From assembly GCA_905207705.1 (NCBI GenBank), contig CAJLMA010000007.1, positions 65,110 through 129,109 on the forward strand: a stretch of 64,000 nucleotides of DNA. Direction: 5' to 3'. A program made the translations under genes and the position numbers. Origin of the DNA: an uncultured Prevotellaceae bacterium. GTDB lineage: Bacteria; Bacteroidota; Bacteroidia; Bacteroidales; Muribaculaceae. The notes under the pieces were generated by a model. The model was given only the letters and a program-made list of their open reading frames with translations. It searched no databases and was not told the DNA's origin. Below, in pieces: positions 43,008 through 51,066 of this stretch. How positions within the stretch are numbered: position 1 is the stretch's first letter; each line of letters opens with the position of its first letter.

Positions 43008-43460
43008 ATGAAAATTGTAATACAACGTGTGACGCATTCGTCGGTGTCGATTGCCGGAGAGCTGCATAGCTCGATTGGCAAAGGACTGATGGTGCTTGTG
43101 GGAGTCGTGAATGGCGATACTGAAACCGATGTTGACTGGCTTGCCCAAAAGACTGCGAATATGCGCATTTTTGACGATGAAAACGGCGTTATGAACAAAA
43201 GCGTTATAGAAGTCGCGGGAGAAATCCTGGCCGTGAGCCAATTTACGTTGGCTGCGTCCACAAAGAAAGGTAATCGCCCGTCTTATATTCACGCTGCAGG
43301 CCATGACCTTGCGATTCCGCTTTATGAACGTTATTGTTCGAAGGTTGAAGAATTGGTAGGTAGGCCGGTAAAGAAAGGTGTATTCGGTGCCGACATGCAA
43401 GTCGAGCTGGTGAATGACGGACCTGTCACAATCATTGTAGATTCAAGATTAAAAGATTAA
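43008..43460 (+). CDS. dtd: D-aminoacyl-tRNA deacylase
   Basis: DTD removes D-amino acids (and glycine) from mischarged tRNAs. The 150 residues show MKIVIQRVTHSSVSI at the start, the AVSQFTLAAST catalytic motif and NDGPVTI with the cross-subunit Gly-cisPro. It is 20 bases after uvrC and 11 before the MazG-like gene. Confidence 0.97.
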   Translation: MKIVIQRVTHSSVSIAGELHSSIGKGLMVLVGVVNGDTETDVDWLAQKTANMRIFDDENGVMNKSVIEVAGEILAVSQFTLAASTKKGNRPSYIHAAGHDLAIPLYERYCSKVEELVGRPVKKGVFGADMQVELVNDGPVTIIVDSRLKD

Positions 43461-43471
43461 ATTTGCAATAT

Positions 43472-43798
43472 ATGACACTCGATGAAGCACAAGAGCGTGT
43501 CGACGCATGGATTCGCACTTATGGCGTGAGATATTTCAATGAATTGACCAATATGGCTGTGTTGACCGAGGAAGTTGGCGAGCTGGCAAGGGTCATTGCG
43601 AGAAAATACGGAGAACAATCGTTCAAACCCGGAGAATCGGGCGATAATCTGCCTGAAGAACTTGCCGACGTGTTGTGGGTGTTGATTTGTATCGCAAACC
43701 AAACAGGTGTAAACTTGACCGAAGCTCTTGAAAATAGTTTCAAGAAGAAAACTTCAAGGGATGCCACGAGACACAAGGAGAATGAAAAATTGAAATAA
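43472..43798 (+). CDS. MazG-like nucleotide pyrophosphohydrolase
   Basis: A single-domain all-alpha NTP pyrophosphohydrolase (MazG/RS21-C6-like) of 108 residues. The metal-binding pattern is visible as LTEEVGELARVIARKYGE and then LPEELADVLWVLICIA (ExxE and ExxD). It would hydrolyse non-canonical NTPs; the preferred substrate is unknown. A frame from TTG 43463 adds three residues; ATG 43472 is preferred. It lies between dtd and deoC. Confidence 0.9.
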   Translation: MTLDEAQERVDAWIRTYGVRYFNELTNMAVLTEEVGELARVIARKYGEQSFKPGESGDNLPEELADVLWVLICIANQTGVNLTEALENSFKKKTSRDATRHKENEKLK

Positions 43799-43823
43799 AA
43801 ATTTTAAAATATAGCATATAATC

Positions 43824-44720
43824 ATGGAAGAACAAATCCCAAACAAGTATTTGCAAGCGATAAACGACAGTAAGGTCGTTACTGATGACATGCAGGTAAA
43901 GGCGGCTGTGGATAAGATATTGTCGGATCACCTCGATGAAAACAGAAACGAGGATGTGTATAGGTTCATGTTCAATTGCATTGACTTGACAACGCTCAAC
44001 AGCACCGATTCTGAACGCTCTGTTGCTGAATTTGTTCAGAAGGTGAATAATTTTGAGGAAAATTATCCGCAATATGAGAACGTGGCGGCAGTGTGCGTTT
44101 ATTCAAATTTTGCCAGTGTGGTGAGGCAGACTCTTGAGGTGAGCGACGTGAACATTGCCGTTTGTTCGGCCAATTTCCCTTCGTCGCAAGCTCATCTTGA
44201 AGTAAAATGTGCCGAGACGGCTCTTGCCGTCGGTGATGGTGCAGATGAAATAGACATAGTGTTGAATCTTGGTTATTTCTTTGACGGTTCTTACGAGGAA
44301 ATGTGTGACGAAATTTCCGAGATAAAAGAAGCTGCCGGTAATGCAAAGTTGAAAGTGATACTTGAAACAGGAGCATTGAAGAGTGCCAAAAATATAAAGA
44401 AGGCTTCGATTTTGTCGATGTATTCAGGTGCCGATTTCATAAAAACTTCAACGGGGAAAATCTATCCCGGAGCAACGCTTGAGGCCGCTTATGTGATGTG
44501 CAAGTGTATCAAGGAATATGCCGATAAGCATGGAAGGATGATTGGATTCAAGGTATCGGGAGGTGTCCGTACCACTGAAGAGGCTTTGCAATATTATACA
44601 ATCGTGAAAGAGGTGCTTGGCGAAAACTGGTTGACAAACGAATATTTTAGGATTGGTGCGTCAAGTCTTGCCAATAACTTGTTTGTCGACATCGCCGGCG
44701 AAGGTACGAAAGCCTTTTAG
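43824..44720 (+). CDS. deoC: deoxyribose-phosphate aldolase
   Basis: DeoC splits deoxyribose-5-phosphate to glyceraldehyde-3-phosphate and acetaldehyde. The 298 residues are about 40 longer than the E. coli enzyme at the N-terminus. The Schiff-base lysine lies in FIKTSTGKIYPGAT, the accessory Lys in KVILETG, and FKVSGGVRTTEEAL gives the phosphate site. It is the last gene of the co-directional run and is followed by a bidirectional terminator. Confidence 0.95.
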   Translation: MEEQIPNKYLQAINDSKVVTDDMQVKAAVDKILSDHLDENRNEDVYRFMFNCIDLTTLNSTDSERSVAEFVQKVNNFEENYPQYENVAAVCVYSNFASVVRQTLEVSDVNIAVCSANFPSSQAHLEVKCAETALAVGDGADEIDIVLNLGYFFDGSYEEMCDEISEIKEAAGNAKLKVILETGALKSAKNIKKASILSMYSGADFIKTSTGKIYPGATLEAAYVMCKCIKEYADKHGRMIGFKVSGGVRTTEEALQYYTIVKEVLGENWLTNEYFRIGASSLANNLFVDIAGEGTKAF

Positions 44721-44759
44721 GTAGTATAAAATCTAAAGGCCGATAGGAGCTAAAAAATT

Positions 44760-44799
44760 AAAAGCAGCCGTATTCTTGAGTGTGAATTCGGCTGCTTTT
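44760..44799. terminator. bidirectional terminator between deoC and the CAP-protein gene
   Basis: AAAAGCAGCCG (44760-44770) pairs with CGGCTGCTTTT (44789-44799); the stem ends in A/T runs so it can serve both converging genes. Confidence 0.85.
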
Positions 44800-44817
44800 A
44801 TGTTGTTACGATGCCTG

Positions 44818-45522
44818 CTATTTTGATGTTCCTGTACCGGATGCAGGAGCCGGAGTTGACGGTTCTTCGGTTTTGTCCACTTCGCCAAGATCCATTGTGC
44901 ATGAGTGTCTCCATTGCGGATGTTCAACCACTGCGGCACCTACGATATTGAAGTCGGGGGTGAGCAAGTTTGTTCGGTGTCCGCGCGAAGGCACTCCGTC
45001 ATCGATAATCAGTTGTAAGACTATTTCTTCTGGCGCATCGTTCCCTGCGGCCAGATTTTCGGCGCAATGCCCGTTAAATCCGAATTTTTGCAGTCGCTCA
45101 TAAAATTGCGTGCCATCGCTGCTGTTGTGCTCAAAGAAATTGTTGTCGCGCATGTCTATGCCGTGTTTTCTTGCCGCATTATATAGCCGGCTGTCGTGGT
45201 AAAGCGGTTGCATTGGTGTCGTTGATTCAAGAGCCTGTATGCACTCCACGACGGAAGCTTTTCCCTCGGATGTCCGTATGTAGATGCCTTGGGAGTTGGT
45301 GTATACCATTCCGTCAGAGTGAAATTTTGCAAGTCTGGGTTTTACCACCTCACGGGCATACCGTGGTGGGTCGGAGCGTAATTTATTTATTTCAAAGATT
45401 ACCTCGCGTTCGGTTTCGGATATTGTCATTACATCTTTTGCCGTGTTCAGGCTTTCGTCCCAATCTTGAGCCATTAACAAGCTGGCCGCACTCACAAAGA
45501 TTGAAAATAATAGATGTTTCAT
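44818..45522 (-). CDS. exported CAP-domain (SCP-like) protein
   Basis: A 234-residue secreted protein. Signal peptide MKHLLFSIFVSAASLLMAQ, then a CAP domain: EREVIFEINKLRSDPPRYA start, AARKHGIDMRDNNFFEHNSSDGTQFYERLQKFGF (conserved His and Glu-His), CAENLAAGNDAPEEIVLQLIIDDG and RGHRTNLLTPDFNIVGAA. The Ala/Pro/Thr-rich C-terminus is short. Bacterial CAP proteins act in the envelope with unknown substrates. The longer frame from TTG 45552 lies inside the promoter, so ATG 45522 is used. Confidence 0.9.
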   Translation of the reverse strand: MKHLLFSIFVSAASLLMAQDWDESLNTAKDVMTISETEREVIFEINKLRSDPPRYAREVVKPRLAKFHSDGMVYTNSQGIYIRTSEGKASVVECIQALESTTPMQPLYHDSRLYNAARKHGIDMRDNNFFEHNSSDGTQFYERLQKFGFNGHCAENLAAGNDAPEEIVLQLIIDDGVPSRGHRTNLLTPDFNIVGAAVVEHPQWRHSCTMDLGEVDKTEEPSTPAPASGTGTSK

Positions 45523-45549
45523 AATACGAGCAATATTGGTTTGTTCAGG

Positions 45550-45557
45550 CAAATATA
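45550..45557 (-). promoter_or_regulatory. -7 element for the CAP-protein gene
   Basis: TATATTTG on the minus strand; predicted start near 45547, 25 bases before ATG 45522. It lies immediately after the terminator of the endonuclease gene. Confidence 0.5.
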
Positions 45558-45560
45558 ACG

Positions 45561-45593
45561 AAAAAGCCGGAAAGTATGAATCTCTCCGGCTTT
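45561..45593 (-). terminator. terminator of the endonuclease I gene
   Basis: AAAGCCGGA and TCCGGCTTT (45563-45571 with 45585-45593) form a 9-bp stem; on the minus strand it ends in TTTTTCG. Confidence 0.85.
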
Positions 45594-45609
45594 GTGCATG
45601 GGGCGTGTT

Positions 45610-47283
45610 TTATTTCACGAATATTTTTATAGGCTTGGAGCATTCGTTTGTTGTCACGAAATAAACTCCATAGGGGAGTGTCAATGTCATTCCCGGCTCA
45701 ATTGTGTCAATGCTTCTCACCAACATGCCACGAGAATCGAATATGCGGCATCCCGTATGTACATCGTCACAAATAAATCTTATCTCAGTGTTGTCGTAGG
45801 TTGCCACTGCCAATGGTTTGTCGGTGGTTATTCCGCTTACCGACGAAGCATCAACGGTAATGACATTTGACGGAACCGACAAGTACCCGAGTCTTGAAGA
45901 CTGAACCGAATAGGTATGTTTGGTTCCTGCTTGCAGGTCGTTGAAGTCCATAAACGGTTCTTCGGCTTCGGCAATATGCTCGGTCGTTTTTGCCGTAGTC
46001 CCGTCATAAATTGTGCGCGTCACCACATAAAAGTCTATTGTTTCAGATGCCGGAGTCCATTCTGCACGATAGCTTGTCCCGTCGATATTGGTTGCCGGCA
46101 GAGCTTTCAACTGCGACAGTGAAGGCACGGGATAGGCCGTACCGCTAAGAGGGATTGCAAAGCTGCCTGTCAGTCCTCCATCCGAGAAAAGCAGGTTTGC
46201 CGAGTGTTCGCCTATGGCACTAGGCGTGTATGTGATGCGCAATGTGAAGCCTGCATCGCTGTTTATGGTGGAAGCCGGTATGCTGGTTGCCGATACCGAG
46301 AACATTGATTTATCGGTGCCGTACAGGGTGATTGTCAGATTTCCCACTATATTCTCACCTCTCACTATCACGTCAAGTTGTTGCGAAGACCCCTCGGCTG
46401 CTTCAAATTTATATTGGCTTCCTGTCGTCGGGCTTATCAATACAGGCTCTCCCGAATAATGCTCGGCCGAATAAGTTTGTCCCTTGCGATTACCCCAGAT
46501 ATATTCGATAAGTTCCGGATCGTCGACAAACGGGTTGCGGTTGCCTTGGATGTTGAATACCTCTTCGTTGCGGTCAATCTCTTTTTGGTCGACAGGGTCG
46601 TTCCTTGACCAGTCGAGAAGCATGTCGCAGGCCCATTGGTTGAGCGTGAGGTATGACGTGTTGTTGAACATATATTGGTATCTCCATTCATATTGCTGGT
46701 AGCAAGTCACCATGTAGAAATACACCCGAGCAAAGTCTCCTTTGTACTGGTCGTCGGGTTCAAACACCCTTGAAGCTCCGCCACCTTGTCCGTTTACGGG
46801 ATAACCGACTTTAGACGTACCATTGTCAAACGTGGTTTGTCCAACTTCCCCGAGCGGATAGTTGGATTTTGCCATGTTGGCATCTCCGTCCGAAGGAAAA
46901 ATGTGCATGATGTCGGTTCCTGCAAGATATCCGTTTATGGCTTCGTCCGATGGCCCCCACCAGCTTTTAGGCACCGAGTGCTCTCTGTTTAGCCCATTGG
47001 TGCCGCCATAATAGAAGTATTGGCGGTCGTTCCAGTTGTCGGAGTACATGTCCCACACAAGCAATAGACCGTCTACTCGTTCAGGATAGGCATCGGTTTC
47101 GGGATAGTAGTCCCAAAGACTGTTATAACTGAGTTTCGTGTGCGGACTTATGATGTCGTGCAATTCGTCTTTTAGCGATTCGTCTTTCAAGCCATCAAGC
47201 GAGCTATAATATCCGTCGGGAATTGCGGCTTCGGCAGAAAATGCGGTTAATAACGCCAGCAATAGGAAATAGGGATGTTTCAT
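45610..47283 (-). CDS. secreted endonuclease I with T9SS-like C-terminus
   Basis: A 557-residue exported nuclease. Signal peptide MKHPYFLLLALLTAFSAEA; the endonuclease I domain covers about 25-270 with GLNREHSVPKSWWG and GTDIMHIFPSDGDANMAKSN, the active-site histidines and metal ligands of this family. It is followed by a beta-sandwich region (about 280-385), an FN3-like domain (about 390-475) and a C-terminal segment GCRIFDSRGMLVRSI ... YGVYFVTTNECSKPIKIFVK that resembles a T9SS sorting domain. A much longer frame upstream of ATG 47283 is non-coding: the promoter element is at 47312-47319. It likely digests extracellular DNA or RNA. Confidence 0.92.
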   Translation of the reverse strand: MKHPYFLLLALLTAFSAEAAIPDGYYSSLDGLKDESLKDELHDIISPHTKLSYNSLWDYYPETDAYPERVDGLLLVWDMYSDNWNDRQYFYYGGTNGLNREHSVPKSWWGPSDEAINGYLAGTDIMHIFPSDGDANMAKSNYPLGEVGQTTFDNGTSKVGYPVNGQGGGASRVFEPDDQYKGDFARVYFYMVTCYQQYEWRYQYMFNNTSYLTLNQWACDMLLDWSRNDPVDQKEIDRNEEVFNIQGNRNPFVDDPELIEYIWGNRKGQTYSAEHYSGEPVLISPTTGSQYKFEAAEGSSQQLDVIVRGENIVGNLTITLYGTDKSMFSVSATSIPASTINSDAGFTLRITYTPSAIGEHSANLLFSDGGLTGSFAIPLSGTAYPVPSLSQLKALPATNIDGTSYRAEWTPASETIDFYVVTRTIYDGTTAKTTEHIAEAEEPFMDFNDLQAGTKHTYSVQSSRLGYLSVPSNVITVDASSVSGITTDKPLAVATYDNTEIRFICDDVHTGCRIFDSRGMLVRSIDTIEPGMTLTLPYGVYFVTTNECSKPIKIFVK

Positions 47284-47311
47284 ATTATCATCTTTTTCAA
47301 AGAATAGACTG

Positions 47312-47319
47312 CAAATGTA
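47312..47319 (-). promoter_or_regulatory. -7 element for the endonuclease I gene
   Basis: TACATTTG on the minus strand, 29 bases upstream of ATG 47283, excluding the longer frame. Confidence 0.5.
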
Positions 47320-47497
47320 ATGATAATCAGTCACATGATAAAGACCGATAAAGTTAAAAAGACTTCTTGTATAGGAGTAGCGCCCATCAGGTGGGTTGTG
47401 GTGCCGTGACTTTTTTAAGATTGAGCATAGATTGTGGATGAAATAAGCCATTTGGTATAAAAAGAATTATTAATTTTACCGCTTCAAATTGCAAACG

Positions 47498-48952
47498 ATG
47501 AAAAAGAATTATCTTCATGTTGTTTTATGGCTCGTATTGCTTACGATAATAGCCCTGCTTGCCATGAATAAACTTCCGCAACCTGAGATAGGAGATATAA
47601 AGTTCAAGAAGGTTGACATCTTGAGCGACTTGAAGGGAAAAGAAGAAGATGGTGACGATTTGGCCATAGTCGAGTCGGTCGACAGTAAAGTTGATTCCAT
47701 TCTTGCCGAGAAAAGCGGTAAAATGCCTGTGGCAGGCGGAGGTGTTGATAGAAAATTGACGAGCAGCGAAGCGGGTACAGACGTGGAAGAGGTAGATGAT
47801 ACTCCTGTCAACAGCGTGGAGCCGGGGTTGGCCGACATTGAAGATTTCAGCATGGGCGACGGCCATGGCATGGAGCCTTATTATGATGCCATAACCAGAA
47901 TGAAAGCCGGTGGAGGCACTGTGAGGATCGCAGTGCTTGGCGATTCTTATATCGAAGGCGATATACTTACAGCCGATTTGCGCGCAATGTTGCAGCAACG
48001 CTATGGCGGCTGTGGCGTGGGGTATGTCCCAATTACTTCAGAGATATACGGATTCCGTCGCAGCGTGCGTCATAGTTTTTCGGGATGGAAAGCACATAAT
48101 GTCACCGACACTGCCGGTTTTGAGCGCAGTAAAGAAATTTTGTCGGGGAGCTATTTTGTGCCCGACAGCGCAGCCACCGTTGAGTTGCGCGGACAAAAAA
48201 AATATTACACCCTGCTTGACAGTTGCGACGAGTCGTCGATTTATTTCAAGAGCTTTGCCGATTGCAAGGTGTCGGCCATAGTCAATGGCAAGGAGCGGCA
48301 TGAGTTTGACGTGGTAGCAGGCGACGAGATGCAGAAGTTGACGGTCTCGGGCCGCATAGGGCGAGTGAGATGGAACGTCGGCAATGCCGGCAGCCAATAC
48401 ACATTCTATGGAGTTACGATGGATTGCAGTCGCGGCATAGTGCTCGACAATTACTCGATGCGCGGCACGAGCGGCATGCATCTCGGCGCAATAAGCGATG
48501 ATAACTTGATGGAATATGACCGTTTGAGGCATTACGACCTCATCGTGCTGATGTTTGGCTTGAATGCTGTTTCTCCCGACATGGTAGATTATACAGGTTA
48601 CAAGCAACGCATGTGTAAAGTAATAGAAAAGATAAAACGCACATGTCCCGGCAGCGGCATCCTTGTGGTGAGCGTAGGCGACAGGGAAGAACGTCGTGGC
48701 GGGGAGCTGCGCACCATGCGCGGAGTCATTGCAATGGTAAAATTCCAACGCTTGCTGGCTGCCGAGAGCGGTGTGGCGTTTTGGAACATGTTTGAAGGAA
48801 TGGGCGGCGAAGGCAGCATCGAGAAGATGGTTGAAGCCAAGCAAGCCAATCTCGACTATACGCATATAAACTTTGCCGGAGGTAAAAAACTGGCAGGATA
48901 CTTCTTTGACGCTTTGGTAAGAGGTGAAGAAAGCCACGGAATCGGGCAATAA
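47498..48952 (+). CDS. membrane-anchored SGNH/GDSL-family protein
   Basis: A 484-residue protein with one N-terminal membrane anchor (about 5-23), an acidic linker of about 110 residues, and an SGNH-type domain: VRIAVLGDSYIEGDILTADL (catalytic Ser in GDSY), a GxN-like block (LMFGLNAVSPD) and a C-terminal Asp-x-x-His-like block (LDYTHINFAGG). Next to an MBOAT acyltransferase such proteins usually pass acetyl groups to a cell-surface glycan. It starts at ATG 47498; the TTG three codons earlier is unlikely. The MBOAT gene begins 30 bases after its stop. Confidence 0.88.
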   Translation: MKKNYLHVVLWLVLLTIIALLAMNKLPQPEIGDIKFKKVDILSDLKGKEEDGDDLAIVESVDSKVDSILAEKSGKMPVAGGGVDRKLTSSEAGTDVEEVDDTPVNSVEPGLADIEDFSMGDGHGMEPYYDAITRMKAGGGTVRIAVLGDSYIEGDILTADLRAMLQQRYGGCGVGYVPITSEIYGFRRSVRHSFSGWKAHNVTDTAGFERSKEILSGSYFVPDSAATVELRGQKKYYTLLDSCDESSIYFKSFADCKVSAIVNGKERHEFDVVAGDEMQKLTVSGRIGRVRWNVGNAGSQYTFYGVTMDCSRGIVLDNYSMRGTSGMHLGAISDDNLMEYDRLRHYDLIVLMFGLNAVSPDMVDYTGYKQRMCKVIEKIKRTCPGSGILVVSVGDREERRGGELRTMRGVIAMVKFQRLLAAESGVAFWNMFEGMGGEGSIEKMVEAKQANLDYTHINFAGGKKLAGYFFDALVRGEESHGIGQ

Positions 48953-48982
48953 TTGGATTTTTTGAAAGTACGAATCGCAGAT

Positions 48983-50476
48983 ATGGACAACGATATGCTT
49001 AAAGGTATAATGGAAAGGTTGGGAGAGCAATTTGTGTATAATCCCGACGCGCCTATGATATTCAGCAGCGGATTTTTTCTGTGGCTTTTTGCCGGATTCA
49101 TGGTGATATATACATTGCTTGAAAAGAAAGACAATGCAAGGATTTTGTTCGTAATCCTGTTCTCTTATTATTTCTATTACAAAAGCAGCGGCATATTTTT
49201 CTTCCTGCTTGCCACCGTTACAGTGAGCGATTATTATATTGCACGGTTCATTGGCAAGACCGATAGTCTGTCGGGGCGAAAGTGGCTTGTCACGCTCAGT
49301 CTGGTTATAAATCTCGGTCTGTTGTGCTACTTCAAATACACCAATTTTTTTGCCGGCATATGGAGCGATTTGGTCGGCAGCGATTTTGATCCGTTTGATA
49401 TATTCTTGCCTGTCGGGATTTCGTTCTTCACGTTCCAGTCGTTGAGCTATACGATAGATGTTTACAGACGCAAGATTGAGCCGCTCGACAAACTCATGGA
49501 TTATGCGTTTTTCGTGTCTTTCTTCCCTCAACTCGTGGCCGGGCCTATTGTCAGGGCCAAGGATTTCATTCCGCAAATAAGGAAACCTGTGCTTGTCACA
49601 CGCGAGATGCTCGGCACAGGCATATATTTCATAGTGTGCGGCTTGTTCAAGAAGGTAGTCATCTCCGATTACATAAGCGTGAATTTTGTGGAGCGCGTGT
49701 TTGAGAACCCGTCGTTATATTCCGGATTGGAAAACTTGTTCGGCCTGTATGGCTATGCGTTGCAGATATATTGCGACTTCTCGGGGTACAGTGACATGGC
49801 GATAGGCATAGCGTTGTTGCTCGGGTTCCATTTCAATATAAACTTCGACAGCCCTTACAAGTCGGCTTCGATAACCGAATTTTGGAGACGCTGGCATATC
49901 TCGTTGTCAAGCTGGTTGAAGGATTATTTGTATATATCGCTTGGCGGCAACCGCAAGGGGAAGATTCGCCAGTATGTCAATCTTATCATAACAATGTTTC
50001 TTGGCGGCTTGTGGCACGGTGCGTCATGGAATTTTGTGGTGTGGGGGCTGTTGCATGGAGTGGCTCTTGCATTTCACAAAATTTGGATGGCCATTACCTG
50101 CCAGAAGGTAGGGCAGAAGCATGGTCGTCTGGTTCAGGCATTGTGCGTGTTGCTGACATTCCATTTCGTGTGTTTCTGCTGGATATTTTTCCGCAATGTA
50201 GACTTTGATAATTCAATGGCCATGATTGGCCAGATATTCACTTCGTTCCATGCCGAGTTGTTCTCGCAACTCGTGACAGGGTATTGGGAAGTGTTTGTGT
50301 TGATGGGCATAGGATTTGTCCTTCACTTTTTGCCCGACAAGTGGGAAACTGCAGCCAAGCGAGCCATGGTTAAGGTGCCATGTGCATGTTATCTGGTAAT
50401 TATCGTGGCTGTGATATATCTTGCCATACAGATGAAGAGCAGCGAGATACAGCCGTTCATCTACTTCCAGTTCTGA
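48983..50476 (+). CDS. MBOAT family O-acyltransferase (AlgI-like)
   Basis: A 497-residue multi-pass membrane acyltransferase of the AlgI/DltB type. Typical family motifs are visible: FPQLVAGPIVRA, YCDFSGYSDMAIG, the RRWHISLSSWLKDYLYISLGG loop, and the catalytic His in GGLWHGASWNFVVWGLLHG. It should carry acyl groups across the membrane to the SGNH partner encoded upstream. ATG 48983 is preferred over the TTG 30 bases earlier. The glycan modified is unknown, since no polysaccharide genes are adjacent. Its end is 13 bases from the convergent purN. Confidence 0.93.
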   Translation: MDNDMLKGIMERLGEQFVYNPDAPMIFSSGFFLWLFAGFMVIYTLLEKKDNARILFVILFSYYFYYKSSGIFFFLLATVTVSDYYIARFIGKTDSLSGRKWLVTLSLVINLGLLCYFKYTNFFAGIWSDLVGSDFDPFDIFLPVGISFFTFQSLSYTIDVYRRKIEPLDKLMDYAFFVSFFPQLVAGPIVRAKDFIPQIRKPVLVTREMLGTGIYFIVCGLFKKVVISDYISVNFVERVFENPSLYSGLENLFGLYGYALQIYCDFSGYSDMAIGIALLLGFHFNINFDSPYKSASITEFWRRWHISLSSWLKDYLYISLGGNRKGKIRQYVNLIITMFLGGLWHGASWNFVVWGLLHGVALAFHKIWMAITCQKVGQKHGRLVQALCVLLTFHFVCFCWIFFRNVDFDNSMAMIGQIFTSFHAELFSQLVTGYWEVFVLMGIGFVLHFLPDKWETAAKRAMVKVPCACYLVIIVAVIYLAIQMKSSEIQPFIYFQF

Positions 50477-50489
50477 ATTGGCACGCCGC

Positions 50490-51059
50490 CTATAATTTTG
50501 CGGCCAGTTGCCCTATCACGGCAGGGAATGCTTCATATTCGAGCTCGTGCACACGCAAGGCGAGAGATTCGGGCGTGTCGCCGGGCAGTACCTTGCATCG
50601 ACGCTGGCACAGGATTGTTCCGCCGTCAATTTCGTCTGTGACATAGTGTATTGTTATGCCGCTTTCGGTCTCTCCTGCTTCAATCACGGCCCTATGCACG
50701 TTCATGCCCCACATTCCTTTGCCTCCGAATTTAGGCAGGAGCGACGGGTGTATGTTTATTATGTTTCCGTTCACGGCCTCTATGATAGGTGTGTGTACCA
50801 TGCTCATGAATCCTGCAAGCACGATTAATCGTATATCGAGCCTGTGCAGCTCGTTTACGATGTCGGTAGGGTCATTCCATTGCTCGCGTGAAAAAATGTA
50901 GCACGGCACGCCGTAATGCTCCATTTTGGCCAATACGCCGGCTTTAGGGTTGCCGGTGAAAAGCGCCGCGACATTCACCGTGTCGCTGTTCATGAAATAT
51001 CGTGTTATATTTTCGGCATTTGTGCCTTTGCCCGATGCGAATATAGCGATGTTTGTCAT
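50490..51059 (-). CDS. purN: phosphoribosylglycinamide formyltransferase
   Basis: PurN transfers formyl from 10-formyl-THF to GAR in purine synthesis. The 189 residues show ASGKGTNAENI (phosphate loop), the catalytic Asn-His-Asp set in INIHPSLLPKFGGKGM and HYVTDEIDGG. It begins 7 bases after the ABC exporter gene and is likely co-transcribed with it. Confidence 0.97.
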   Translation of the reverse strand: MTNIAIFASGKGTNAENITRYFMNSDTVNVAALFTGNPKAGVLAKMEHYGVPCYIFSREQWNDPTDIVNELHRLDIRLIVLAGFMSMVHTPIIEAVNGNIINIHPSLLPKFGGKGMWGMNVHRAVIEAGETESGITIHYVTDEIDGGTILCQRRCKVLPGDTPESLALRVHELEYEAFPAVIGQLAAKL

Positions 51060-51066
51060 TTGTCAA

